Shown: in pieces, positions 1 to 7,205 of the stretch
Position numbering within the stretch: the first letter of the stretch is position 1
Layout of the letters: each line of letters opens with the position of its first letter
Assembly (NCBI GenBank): GCA_964442285.1
Contig: CAYTZH010000084.1
Location: 1-10,355, forward strand
Reading direction: 5' to 3'
Length of the DNA stretch: 10,355 bases
From: CAYTZH01 sp964442285
GTDB lineage: Bacteria > Myxococcota_A > UBA9160 > JAFDET01
Notes under the pieces: model-generated
Databases searched by the model: none
What the model saw: the letters and a program-made list of their open reading frames with translations, nothing else
Told to the model about the DNA's origin: nothing
Program-made: the position numbers and the translations under genes

Positions 1-1
1 G

Positions 2-2707
2 ACGGGCAGCTTCTACGCCCGCGGCATGGGCAACGACAACCTCACCGATCCCTTCGTGGGGCTCGGCGTGATCCCCGCCGGCTCGGCCCTGTTCCGGGAC
101 ATGACCCAGATCCGCTTCAACCACCCCGAGTGGATCCCGGAGAACTGCACCGGCTGCGGCAACTGCTGGACCGTGTGCCCGGACACGGCGATTCCCGGGC
201 TGGTGAACGAGGTCGGTCAGGTGCTCGACACGCTGGTGAAGCGGGTGCGTCAGCAGGGCCACGAGCTGGCCCACCTGCCCCGGGCCGTGCGCCAGCTGGA
301 GCGCTGGCTCCGGGGCGCCCTGAACGAGGCCGCGGAGAACGACTCGGTAGGCGCGCTGCTCGAGGAGGCCATGGCCCGGACCGTGGCCGAGTCCGGACTC
401 AGCGGCGGCGAGCGCGAGGCCCTCGAGGCGGAGCTCGCCCTCTTCCGGGAGGCCCTCGGCGAGTTCCAGTTCGCGCTCACCCGCCCGTACTACACCGTGC
501 CGGAGAAGCAGCAGGCCGGGGGCGGCGGGCTGCTCTCGATCACGGTCAACCCCTACACCTGCAAGGGCTGCATGGAGTGCATCGCCGTCTGCGACGACGA
601 CGCCCTGCGGCCGATCGTCCAGACCGACGGCTCGGTGGCGCGGCTGCGCGGCGAGTGGGACCTCTGGCTCGACCTCCCCAACACGCCGTCCAAGTACATC
701 CGGGTGGACGACCTCGAGCAGGGCATCGGCGCGCTGGAGACGCTGCTGCTCGACAAGGGCCACTACCTCGCGTTCACCGGCGGCGACGGCGCCTGCCTCG
801 GCTGCGCCGAGAAGACCGCCGTCCACCTCTTCGTGGCCACGGTCGAGGCGCTGATGCAGCCCCGGGTGGAGCGCCACGTGGGAAAGCTCGGTGAGCTGAT
901 CTCCCGGCTCGAGAAGCACATCCAGCTCAAGCTGGTCGAGGACATCGACGTCGGCGACCCCTCGCGCCTGGCCCGGATCGTCGGTGACGTCGGCAGCGGC
1001 GACCTGACCCTCGCGGGGCTGGCCGAGCGCATGGAGGGCCAGCCCATCGACCCCGCCTGGCTGCACCGGGTGAGCGGGCTGCTCGCGCGGCTGAAGGCCC
1101 TGCGCTGGAAGTACGAGCAGGGCACCACGGGACGCGGCCGCTCGAAGATGGGCATGCTCAACGCCACCGGCTGCACCTCGGTCTGGGGCAGCACCTACCC
1201 CTTCAACCCCTACCCCTTCCCCTGGGCCAACCACCTGTTCCAGGATTCGCCCTCGTTGGCCATGGGCGTTTTCGAGGGCCACATGGCCCACATGGCCGAC
1301 GGCTTCAAGGCGATCCGCGAGGCCGAGCTCGAGCTCGCCGGGGACTATCGCGCCGCCGAGCACGAGGAGTTCTTCCGCTACTTCGACTGGCACCAGTTCA
1401 GCGACGAGGAGTGGGATCTGTGTCCTCCCGTGGTCGCCGTGGGCGGCGACGGGGCCATGTACGACATCGGCTTCCAGAACCTCTCGCGGCTGATGGCCTC
1501 GGGCATGCCGGTCAAGGTGCTGGTCGTGGATACCCAGGTCTACTCGAACACCGGAGGCCAGGCCTGCACGTCTGGCTTCATCGGCCAGATCTCGGACATG
1601 GCCCAGTTCGGGAAGGTCTGGAAGGGCAAGCCCGAGCCGCGCAAGGAGATCGGGCTCATCGGGATGGCCCACCGCACCACCTACGTCACCCAGAGCACCA
1701 TCGCCCACCCGGGTCACATGATCGAAGGCTACATCCGCGGCCTCAAGGCGCGTCGGCCCGCGCTCTTCAACATCTACAGCTCCTGCCAGCCGGAGCACGG
1801 GATCGGCGACGACATGAGCGCCCAGCAGGCCAAGCTCGCGGTGGAGTCCCGGGCCTACCCCCTGTTCCACTACGACCCGGACGCGGGCGCGACGCCGGCC
1901 GAGTGCTTCGACCTGGAGGGCAACCCCGCCCCGGACGCCGACTGGCCGACCTATCGCTTCCGCTACCGCCAGGGCGCGCGCGAGAAGGAGATGGAGGTGC
2001 CCATGACCTTCGCCGACTTCGCGATCACCGAGGTCCGCTTCCGGAAGCACTTCCGCATGGCTCCGCCCGACACCTGGAACGAGAGCATGGTGCCCCTGGT
2101 AGAGTTCCTGGATCTCCCGGAGGACGAGCGCGAGGGCCGCTATCCCTTCGTCTGGACCGTCGACCGCAAGCAGCAGCTCTCGCGCCTGCTCGTGGACGAG
2201 ACCATGGTGGAGTCCTGCCGCGAGCGCCTCGGCTTCTGGCATATGCTGCGGGCCCTGTCCGGCGTGACCGACCACCGCGAGCCCAGCCGCGACGAGATCG
2301 AGACCCAGGTCCGGCAGGAGGTGGTCGGTCGGATCGCGGCGGGGCTCCTGCAGCTCGCCGACGGAGGCGCGCCCGCCGAAGGGCTCGCGGCCGTGGCCGC
2401 GCCGGCGGGGGCACCCCCGGCAGCCGCCGAGGCCCCGGCCGCCCAGGCGGCCGGGGATGCCATGGCTCCCTGGATCGACACCCCCGACTGCACCTCCTGC
2501 GACGAGTGCATCGACCTCAACCCCCAGATCTTCGCCTACGACGAGAGCGGCAAGGCCTACATCCGGGATCCGGACGGCGGCCCCTACCGCGACCTGGTGA
2601 AGGCCGCGGAGCGGTGCACGGCGCGGGTGATCCACCCGGGCCTGCCCCGGGACCGCAGCGAGAAGGACATCGAGAAGTGGATCGCGCGGGGCGAGAAGTA
2701 CAACTAG
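2..2707 (+). CDS. nifJ: Pyruvate:ferredoxin oxidoreductase, single-chain, C-terminal part (5' end outside window)
   Basis: The reading frame is open to the left edge, so the ATG at 26 is internal; residues here count from base 2. The visible part corresponds to the ferredoxin-like domain and the thiamine diphosphate domain of single-chain PFOR, which oxidises pyruvate and CoA to acetyl-CoA, CO2 and reduced ferredoxin (or runs in reverse). Seen: two C-x2-C-x2-C-x3-C clusters at C49-C59 and C187-C197; proximal-cluster cysteines C265, C268, C391 and C595; the TPP motif GDGAMYDIG from 482 and YSNTGGQ at 514-520. Odd features are two long helical insertions (about 60-180 and 270-385), an Ala/Pro-rich linker, and an extra C-terminal ferredoxin domain with C830, C833, C836 and C872. 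The family is clear. Pyruvate as substrate is inferred, because the N-terminal domains are missing. It is first in a run with rnfC 13 bases downstream. Confidence 0.93.
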   Translation, partial: TGSFYARGMGNDNLTDPFVGLGVIPAGSALFRDMTQIRFNHPEWIPENCTGCGNCWTVCPDTAIPGLVNEVGQVLDTLVKRVRQQGHELAHLPRAVRQLERWLRGALNEAAENDSVGALLEEAMARTVAESGLSGGEREALEAELALFREALGEFQFALTRPYYTVPEKQQAGGGGLLSITVNPYTCKGCMECIAVCDDDALRPIVQTDGSVARLRGEWDLWLDLPNTPSKYIRVDDLEQGIGALETLLLDKGHYLAFTGGDGACLGCAEKTAVHLFVATVEALMQPRVERHVGKLGELISRLEKHIQLKLVEDIDVGDPSRLARIVGDVGSGDLTLAGLAERMEGQPIDPAWLHRVSGLLARLKALRWKYEQGTTGRGRSKMGMLNATGCTSVWGSTYPFNPYPFPWANHLFQDSPSLAMGVFEGHMAHMADGFKAIREAELELAGDYRAAEHEEFFRYFDWHQFSDEEWDLCPPVVAVGGDGAMYDIGFQNLSRLMASGMPVKVLVVDTQVYSNTGGQACTSGFIGQISDMAQFGKVWKGKPEPRKEIGLIGMAHRTTYVTQSTIAHPGHMIEGYIRGLKARRPALFNIYSSCQPEHGIGDDMSAQQAKLAVESRAYPLFHYDPDAGATPAECFDLEGNPAPDADWPTYRFRYRQGAREKEMEVPMTFADFAITEVRFRKHFRMAPPDTWNESMVPLVEFLDLPEDEREGRYPFVWTVDRKQQLSRLLVDETMVESCRERLGFWHMLRALSGVTDHREPSRDEIETQVRQEVVGRIAAGLLQLADGGAPAEGLAAVAAPAGAPPAAAEAPAAQAAGDAMAPWIDTPDCTSCDECIDLNPQIFAYDESGKAYIRDPDGGPYRDLVKAAERCTARVIHPGLPRDRSEKDIEKWIARGEKYN
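2365..2707 (+). other. Linker plus fused ferredoxin domain at the PFOR C-terminus
   Basis: After the TPP domain the protein has about 30 residues almost entirely of Ala, Pro and Gly (2365-2457), then a ferredoxin-like module: C-x2-C-x2-C at 2489-2509, a hydrophobic NPQIF turn, and a single late Cys in AERCTARVIHPG at 2615. This 3+1 layout is that of single-cluster bacterial [4Fe-4S] ferredoxins. It is in frame with the oxidoreductase and ends at the same stop, so it is a true fusion. Inference: a tethered carrier that takes electrons from the internal clusters and hands them to a partner such as the Rnf complex or the reductase encoded downstream. Confidence 0.8.
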
Positions 2708-2720
2708 GTCGGGACGCGGG

Positions 2721-4058
2721 ATGCAGCGCCTCTTCGGCCTGAAGACCTTCCGTCACGGCGTCCACCCGCCGGAGCAGAAGGACGAGACCCGCGACCTCCC
2801 CACGCGGCAGTTCCCCTTCGCCCCGCTGCTGATCGTGCCCCTGCAGCAGCACGCCGGGAAGCCCGCCCGGCCGATCGTGCGGGAGGGCGAGCGGGTGGCC
2901 CGCGGCCAGCGCCTGGCCGAGCCGGACGGCTTCGTCTCGGTTGCCATGCACGCGCCCGCCTCGGGCACGGTCCGCAAGCTCGCCCTCGCGCCGAGCATCT
3001 CGGGGCGCATGCTGCCGGCGGTCTACCTCGAGCCCCAGCCCGGCTCCACCCAGGAGGTGCTGGAGGGCACGCCCTGCCCGCTCGAGACCGCCACCCGCGA
3101 CGAGATCCTCACGGCCATCCAGGAGGCCGGCGTGGTCGGCCTGGGCGGCGCCGCCTTTCCGACCCACGTCAAGCTCAAGGTCCCGCCGGACGCCCACGTC
3201 GACACGCTGATCCTCAACGGCGCCGAGTGCGAGCCCTACCTCACCACGGACCACCGGGTGATGCTCGAGCAGCGCGACGACCTCTTCCTGGGCATCCGCT
3301 ATCTGCGCAAGGTGACCGGCGCGGAGCGGGCGGTGATTGCCGTCGAGGCCAACAAGGAGGACGCCGCCGCCCACCTGCGCGCCGGTCTGCCCGGCGACCT
3401 CGCGCTGCAGGTCGAGGTGCTGCGGGTGAAGTATCCCCAGGGCGCCGAGAAGATGCTCATCAAGGCCCTCCTCGGCCGCGAGGTCCCGTCCGGCAAGCTG
3501 CCCCTGCAGGCGGGCGCCCTGGTGGTGAACGTGGCCACCGCCGCCGAGATCGGGCGGCTCCTGCCCCACGGCCGCGGGATCCAGGAGCGAATCGTCACCG
3601 TCACCGGCCCCGCCATCCGGGACAAGGGGAACTACCGCGTGCCGATGGGCACGCCCCTGCGCTTCCTGCTCGAGCACGTGGGGGTGGACGAGCGGCTGAG
3701 CCGGGTCTTCCTGGGGGGTCCGATGATGGGCGCCGCCGCCCCCAGCCTCGAGATCCCGATCACCAAGGGGACCTCGGGCGTGGTGGCCTTCACCGAGACG
3801 GAGGCCGAGCGCACCCATCGCAAGGTGCATCCCTGCATCCGCTGCGGCTACTGCGTGGACGCCTGTCCCATGTTCCTCGACCCCTGCCAGCTGGGCCTGC
3901 TCGCCCGCAACCAGGAGTACGGGCGCATGGCGGACGAGTTCCACCTGATGGACTGCTTCGAGTGCGGCTCCTGCTCGTTCGTGTGTCCCTCCCACATCCC
4001 CCTGGCCCAGCGCTTCCGGTTGGCGAAGGCCGCCGTGCGCAAGGCGACGGCGTCCTGA
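2721..4058 (+). CDS. rnfC: RnfC, NADH/ferredoxin-side subunit of the Rnf ion-translocating complex
   Basis: A 445-residue protein, close to the compact RnfC size of clostridial-type complexes rather than the long enterobacterial form. In order: a typical start region (FRHGVHPPE near residue 10), a biotinyl-like barrel-sandwich segment near 50-85, the nucleotide-binding loop VGLGGAAFP resembling the GxGG loop of NuoF, NGAECEPYLT, the YPQGAEKMLI segment, and GGPMMG. It ends with two ferredoxin-type clusters, C372-C375-C378-C382 and C412-C415-C418-C422. RnfC is the peripheral subunit carrying FMN and Fe-S clusters that exchanges electrons with NAD(H). The gene follows the PFOR stop by 13 bases, and its TGA shares one base with the rnfD ATG, so translation is probably coupled. 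The Shine-Dalgarno sequence is weak. All cluster cysteines are intact. Confidence 0.95.
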   Translation: MQRLFGLKTFRHGVHPPEQKDETRDLPTRQFPFAPLLIVPLQQHAGKPARPIVREGERVARGQRLAEPDGFVSVAMHAPASGTVRKLALAPSISGRMLPAVYLEPQPGSTQEVLEGTPCPLETATRDEILTAIQEAGVVGLGGAAFPTHVKLKVPPDAHVDTLILNGAECEPYLTTDHRVMLEQRDDLFLGIRYLRKVTGAERAVIAVEANKEDAAAHLRAGLPGDLALQVEVLRVKYPQGAEKMLIKALLGREVPSGKLPLQAGALVVNVATAAEIGRLLPHGRGIQERIVTVTGPAIRDKGNYRVPMGTPLRFLLEHVGVDERLSRVFLGGPMMGAAAPSLEIPITKGTSGVVAFTETEAERTHRKVHPCIRCGYCVDACPMFLDPCQLGLLARNQEYGRMADEFHLMDCFECGSCSFVCPSHIPLAQRFRLAKAAVRKATAS

Positions 4059-5095
4059 TGGCCCAGGCCACCTCCCCCGGCACCCTCGAGATCCGGACCT
4101 CGCCGCACCTGCTCTCGGGCTACAGCGTCGACGTGATCATGTTCAACGTGGTGCTGGCGCTGCTGCCGGTCACCGCCTTCGCCGTCTACGCCTTCGGCCT
4201 CGTGGCCCTGCTCACCCTCGCGGTGGCGGTCGCCGCCTGTCTCGCCACCGAGGCCGTCTGCTGCCGCCTGGCCCATACGGAGTCCACCCTCGGCGACTGG
4301 TCGGTGGCCATCACCGGCCTCCTCTACGGGCTGACCCTGCCGCCGGGCCTGCCGCTCTGGATGGTCGCGGTCGGCGGGATCCTGGCGGTGGCCCTCGGCA
4401 AGGCGATCTTCGGCGGTCTCGGCGCCAACCCCTTCAATCCGGCCCTGGTCGGCCGCGCGTTCCTGCAGGCGGCGTTTCCGGTGGCGATGACGAGCTGGTC
4501 GCCGGCCTTCGCCCCCGGGCGCTTCGCGGCCCTGCCGGCCTCCTCCCTGGCCCCGCCCTTCGCCCAGCCGAGCTACGACGCCGTGACGAGCGCCACGCCG
4601 CTGGCGCTCTGGAAATTCGAGGGCACCCTGACGCCCGCCGGCGACCTCGCCCTGGGCTTCATCGCCGGCTCGACGGGCGAGACCAGCAGTGCCCTGATCC
4701 TGCTGGGCGGGGCCTTCCTCGTGGCGCGCAACATGATGCGCTGGCAGATCCCGGCCGCGATCCTGGGCACCGTGGCCCTGGCGAGCGGCCTCCTGCACGG
4801 GGCCGCCTCCGCGGCGTTCCCGTCGCCGCTCTTCATGCTCTTCTCGGGCGGGCTGATGCTCGGGGCCATGTTCATGGCCACCGACATGGTGGGCTCGCCC
4901 ATGACGGGCACGGGCTGCCTGGTCTACGGCGGGCTGATCGGACTGCTGGTGGTGGTCATCCGCATCTGGGGCGGCATGCCCGAGGGCGTCATGTACGCGA
5001 TCCTCCTCGGGAACGCGGCCACCCCCCTCATCGACGCCTGGATCCGACCCGCGGTCTACGGCACCGGCGGCGGTGCCCGGGCGGTGGCGTCGTGA
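4058..5095 (+). CDS. rnfD: RnfD, membrane subunit with covalent FMN
   Basis: A 345-residue polytopic membrane protein, homologous to NqrB, and one of the two flavin-linked subunits of the Rnf ion pump. The start ATG at 4058 overlaps the rnfC stop (TGATG) and gives the family N-terminus (TSPHLLSGYSVDVIMFNVV). Seen: many long hydrophobic segments; the conserved GGLGANPFNPALVGRAF region near residue 120-136; and TSATPLALWK, in which T180 of the S-A-T-P-L motif is the expected threonine for covalent FMN attachment. MFMATDMVGSPMTGTG near the C-terminus is also typical of the family. The stop overlaps the rnfG GTG by four bases. The same frame is open for a long way upstream of 4058, but that part lies inside rnfC and is a composition effect. 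Confidence 0.95.
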   Translation: MAQATSPGTLEIRTSPHLLSGYSVDVIMFNVVLALLPVTAFAVYAFGLVALLTLAVAVAACLATEAVCCRLAHTESTLGDWSVAITGLLYGLTLPPGLPLWMVAVGGILAVALGKAIFGGLGANPFNPALVGRAFLQAAFPVAMTSWSPAFAPGRFAALPASSLAPPFAQPSYDAVTSATPLALWKFEGTLTPAGDLALGFIAGSTGETSSALILLGGAFLVARNMMRWQIPAAILGTVALASGLLHGAASAAFPSPLFMLFSGGLMLGAMFMATDMVGSPMTGTGCLVYGGLIGLLVVVIRIWGGMPEGVMYAILLGNAATPLIDAWIRPAVYGTGGGARAVAS

Positions 5096-5766
5096 GCGGC
5101 CTGCCCCAGGCCCCCGCCGTCGGCGCCTGGCCCATGTACCGGGCCCTGGTCGGGATCGGCCTGCTGTGCGGGCTCTCGATCGTCGCCGTCTTCGTCGGGA
5201 CGGGCCCCCGCATCGCGCGCAACCGGGCCGAGGCCCTCGAGCGCGCCATCTTCCGGGTGCTGCCCGAGGCGCGCTCGAGCCGCGTGTTCCGCTACGTGCC
5301 CGAGACGGGCTTCCGGCTCGAGCCGGAGGCCGGGCCCGGCGACCGCGTCTACGCCGGCTACGACGCCGAGCAGCGCCTGGTCGGCGTCGCCGTCGAGGCC
5401 TCGGGCATGGGCTACCAGGACGTCATCGGGGTGCTCTACGGCTACTCCCCCGCCGAGGAGGCCATCATCGGCATCCAGGTGCTCGAGAGCCGCGAGACGC
5501 CGGGGCTCGGGGACAAGATCGAGAAGGACGCCGCCTTCCTCGCCAACTTCGAGCGCCTCGACGTCTCCCTGGCCGCCGACGGCGCGGCCCTCGCCCACCC
5601 GATCGAGGCGGTGAAGCGGGGCGAGAAGGAACACCCCTGGCAGGTCGACGGGATCACCGGCGCCACCATCTCCTCGGTCGCGATCGCCGACCTGCTCCGC
5701 GCGAGCGCGGAACGCTGGGTGCCCCGGATCCGCAGCCACCTCGACCAGCTCCGGGAGGAGGGCTAG
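5092..5766 (+). CDS. rnfG: RnfG, periplasmic FMN-bearing subunit
   Basis: A 224-residue protein, homologous to NqrC. It has one N-terminal membrane helix (about residues 16-36) and an outward-facing FMN-binding domain. Seen: ESRETPGLGDKI, a strong family signature, and DGITGATISS, in which T192 of the T-G-A-T motif is the expected threonine for FMN attachment by an ApbE-type flavin transferase. No apbE is in this window. The start is taken as the GTG at 5092 because it overlaps the rnfD stop as GTGA and gives about 15 residues before the helix. An ATG at 5134 would begin right at the helix and lacks a clear ribosome-binding site. rnfE follows two bases after the stop. Confidence 0.94.
   Translation: MSGLPQAPAVGAWPMYRALVGIGLLCGLSIVAVFVGTGPRIARNRAEALERAIFRVLPEARSSRVFRYVPETGFRLEPEAGPGDRVYAGYDAEQRLVGVAVEASGMGYQDVIGVLYGYSPAEEAIIGIQVLESRETPGLGDKIEKDAAFLANFERLDVSLAADGAALAHPIEAVKRGEKEHPWQVDGITGATISSVAIADLLRASAERWVPRIRSHLDQLREEG
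5753..5762 (+). promoter_or_regulatory. Strong ribosome-binding site for rnfE
   Basis: GGGAGGAGGG lies in the last codons of rnfG. Its AGGAGG core at 5756-5761 is 7 bases before the GTG at 5769. It is the best Shine-Dalgarno sequence in the operon and decides the GTG start of rnfE, since no ATG is available before the first conserved membrane segment. Confidence 0.7.
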
Positions 5767-5768
5767 TC

Positions 5769-6416
5769 GTGGCCGCGGGAGCGCCGCCGGCGCTGGGCTC
5801 CGACGAGCTCACCAAGGGGCTCTGGCGGGAGAACCCCGTGTTCATCCAGGTCCTCGGCATGTGTCCGGCGCTCGCCGTCTCGAACACCGCCAGCAACGCG
5901 TTGGCGATGGGGCTGGCCACCCTGTTCGTGCTCGTCATGTCGAACGCAGTGGTGTCGCTGCTGCGGCGCTTCATCCCGAAGCCCGTCCGCATCGCGACCT
6001 TCATCCTGGTGATCGCGACCTTCGTGACGATCGTCGACTACGCGATCCAGGCCATCAGCCTGGACCTGCACAAGGCCCTGGGCGCCTTCATCTCGCTCAT
6101 CGTGGCCAACTGCCTGATCCTCGGCCGGGCCGAGGCCTTCGCCTCCAAGCAGTCGCTCGCGCCCGCGATCCTGGACGGCCTCGGCATGGGGGCGGGCTTC
6201 ACCTTCGCCCTCTTCTGTCTGGGAGCCGTGCGCGAGCTCCTGGGCAGCGCGACGCTCTTCGGCGTGGGCGTGCTGCCGACGGGCTTCCAGCCCTGGGTGA
6301 TCATGATCCTCCCGAGCGGCGGCTTCTTCACCCTCGCCGGCTGGCTGCTGGTCTTCAGCGCCTGGAGGCAGCGGCGGGCGGCCGCGGCGCCCCAGACGGC
6401 GGAGGTCGCGGGATGA
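5769..6416 (+). CDS. rnfE: RnfE, membrane subunit sharing the intramembrane Fe-S cluster
   Basis: A 215-residue protein with about six hydrophobic segments, homologous to NqrD. With RnfA it forms the pseudo-symmetric pair that holds an iron-sulfur centre within the membrane. The cluster cysteines are in place: C32 in GMCPALAVS and C115 in VANCLILG. NPVFIQVLGMCP near the start and RELLGSATLFG near the end are typical RnfE segments. The GTG start at 5769 is supported by an excellent ribosome-binding site; the frame is open further upstream but overlaps rnfG. The stop overlaps the rnfA ATG as ATGA. Confidence 0.95.
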   Translation: MAAGAPPALGSDELTKGLWRENPVFIQVLGMCPALAVSNTASNALAMGLATLFVLVMSNAVVSLLRRFIPKPVRIATFILVIATFVTIVDYAIQAISLDLHKALGAFISLIVANCLILGRAEAFASKQSLAPAILDGLGMGAGFTFALFCLGAVRELLGSATLFGVGVLPTGFQPWVIMILPSGGFFTLAGWLLVFSAWRQRRAAAAPQTAEVAG

Positions 6417-6997
6417 CCGCCGAGGAGCCGCTCTGGTCGATCTTCGTGAATGCCAGCCTCATCAACAACTTCGTGCTGGCCTACTTCCTCGGGATCTGCC
6501 CCTTCCTGGGCGTCTCGACCCGGCTGGAGACCGCCACGCGCATGGGCGCCGCGGTGATGTTCGTGATGCTCGTGAGCTCCACCTGCGCCTTCGGTCTCCA
6601 GAAGCTGCTGGTCGCCATCGACGCGCCCTACCTGCGCCTGATCTCGTTCATCGCGGTGATCGCGTCCACGGTGCAGCTGGTGGAGATGTTCATCAAGAAG
6701 ATGAGCCCCGCCCTGTTCCGGGCGCTGGGCATCTTCCTGCCCCTGATCACCACCAACTGCGCCATCCTGGGGCTGGCCCTCTTCCAGACCAACAAGGGCT
6801 ACGGCTTCCTCCAGTGCCTGGTCTACGCCCTCGGTGCCGGAGCCGGCTTCACCCTGGCCCTGGTGCTGATGGCGGGCCTCCGGGAGCGGCTGTCCCTGGC
6901 CAGCGTCCCGGACGTGGCCCGGGGCACCGCGCTCGCGCTGATCGTGGCCGGCCTGCTCTCCCTGGCCTTCATGGGCTTCGCCGGACTGGGGGCGTGA
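6413..6997 (+). CDS. rnfA: RnfA, membrane subunit sharing the intramembrane Fe-S cluster
   Basis: A 194-residue protein with about six hydrophobic segments, homologous to NqrE and to the neighbouring RnfE. Cluster cysteines are C29 in GICPFLGVS and C116 in TTNCAILG. The segments NNFVLAYFLG and GAGAGFTLALVLMAGLRERL are typical of the family. The ATG overlaps the rnfE stop and has GGAGG seven bases upstream (6401-6405). In operons of the order rnfCDGEAB the next gene would be rnfB. Here the next gene starts four bases later but encodes a small unrelated protein. Confidence 0.95.
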   Translation: MTAEEPLWSIFVNASLINNFVLAYFLGICPFLGVSTRLETATRMGAAVMFVMLVSSTCAFGLQKLLVAIDAPYLRLISFIAVIASTVQLVEMFIKKMSPALFRALGIFLPLITTNCAILGLALFQTNKGYGFLQCLVYALGAGAGFTLALVLMAGLRERLSLASVPDVARGTALALIVAGLLSLAFMGFAGLGA

Positions 6998-7001
6998 GGC
7001 C

Positions 7002-7205
7002 ATGGGAGCCTCCCTGCTGACCGGCATGCTGGCCCTGGCCGTCCTGCTCTCCGGGTGGGTCGCGGTCCAACGGGCCTGGGTGCGCAGCATGGGGGGATCC
7101 TGCCCCGACGCGGATGCCCTGGACGGCCGCATGGGCTGTCGACGAGACTGTGGAACGAGACGCTGCGCGGCGCGCACCGCCGGCGGCGAAGAGGAGACGC
7201 CATGA
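7002..7205 (+). CDS. 67-residue one-helix four-cysteine protein, NqrM-like
   Basis: The ATG is four bases after the rnfA stop, and the TGA overlaps the reductase ATG as ATGA, so the frame is held tightly inside the operon and is very likely a gene. It has an N-terminal membrane helix (about residues 5-22), a short basic stretch, then GGSC and three more cysteines (C34, C46, C50, C55; spacing C-x11-C-x3-C-x4-C) and a charged tail. NqrM, the maturation factor that helps build the intramembrane Fe centre of NqrD/NqrE, has the same plan: one helix, a GSC motif after it and four cysteines in a similar but not identical spacing. RnfE and RnfA are the NqrD/NqrE homologues and lie just upstream. The NqrM role is inference; it is not a truncated RnfB, whose C-x2-C-type cluster and ferredoxin domain are absent. 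Confidence 0.7.
   Translation: MGASLLTGMLALAVLLSGWVAVQRAWVRSMGGSCPDADALDGRMGCRRDCGTRRCAARTAGGEEETP
7191..7196 (+). promoter_or_regulatory. Ribosome-binding site for the reductase gene
   Basis: GAGGAG ends five bases before the ATG at 7202, inside the end of the small Cys-protein gene. It supports 7202 as the start over the in-frame ATG at 7055, which would add 49 residues lying wholly within the neighbouring gene and unlike the family. Confidence 0.6.

Noticed and set aside
2517..3995. Long - strand open frame opposite the PFOR end and rnfC
   Set aside because: It shows the same antisense composition effect, and rnfC is certain on the + strand.
7055..7201. Earlier in-frame ATG for the reductase
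   Set aside because: The extra 49 residues lie wholly inside the small Cys-protein gene and are Arg/Gly-rich. The ATG at 7202 has a good ribosome-binding site and matches the family N-terminus.
7002..7205. Reading the small protein as a truncated RnfB
   Set aside because: RnfB has a closely spaced cysteine motif after its helix and then ferredoxin clusters. Here the spacing is C-x11-C-x3-C-x4-C with no ferredoxin domain, and the gene ends cleanly at the next start codon.
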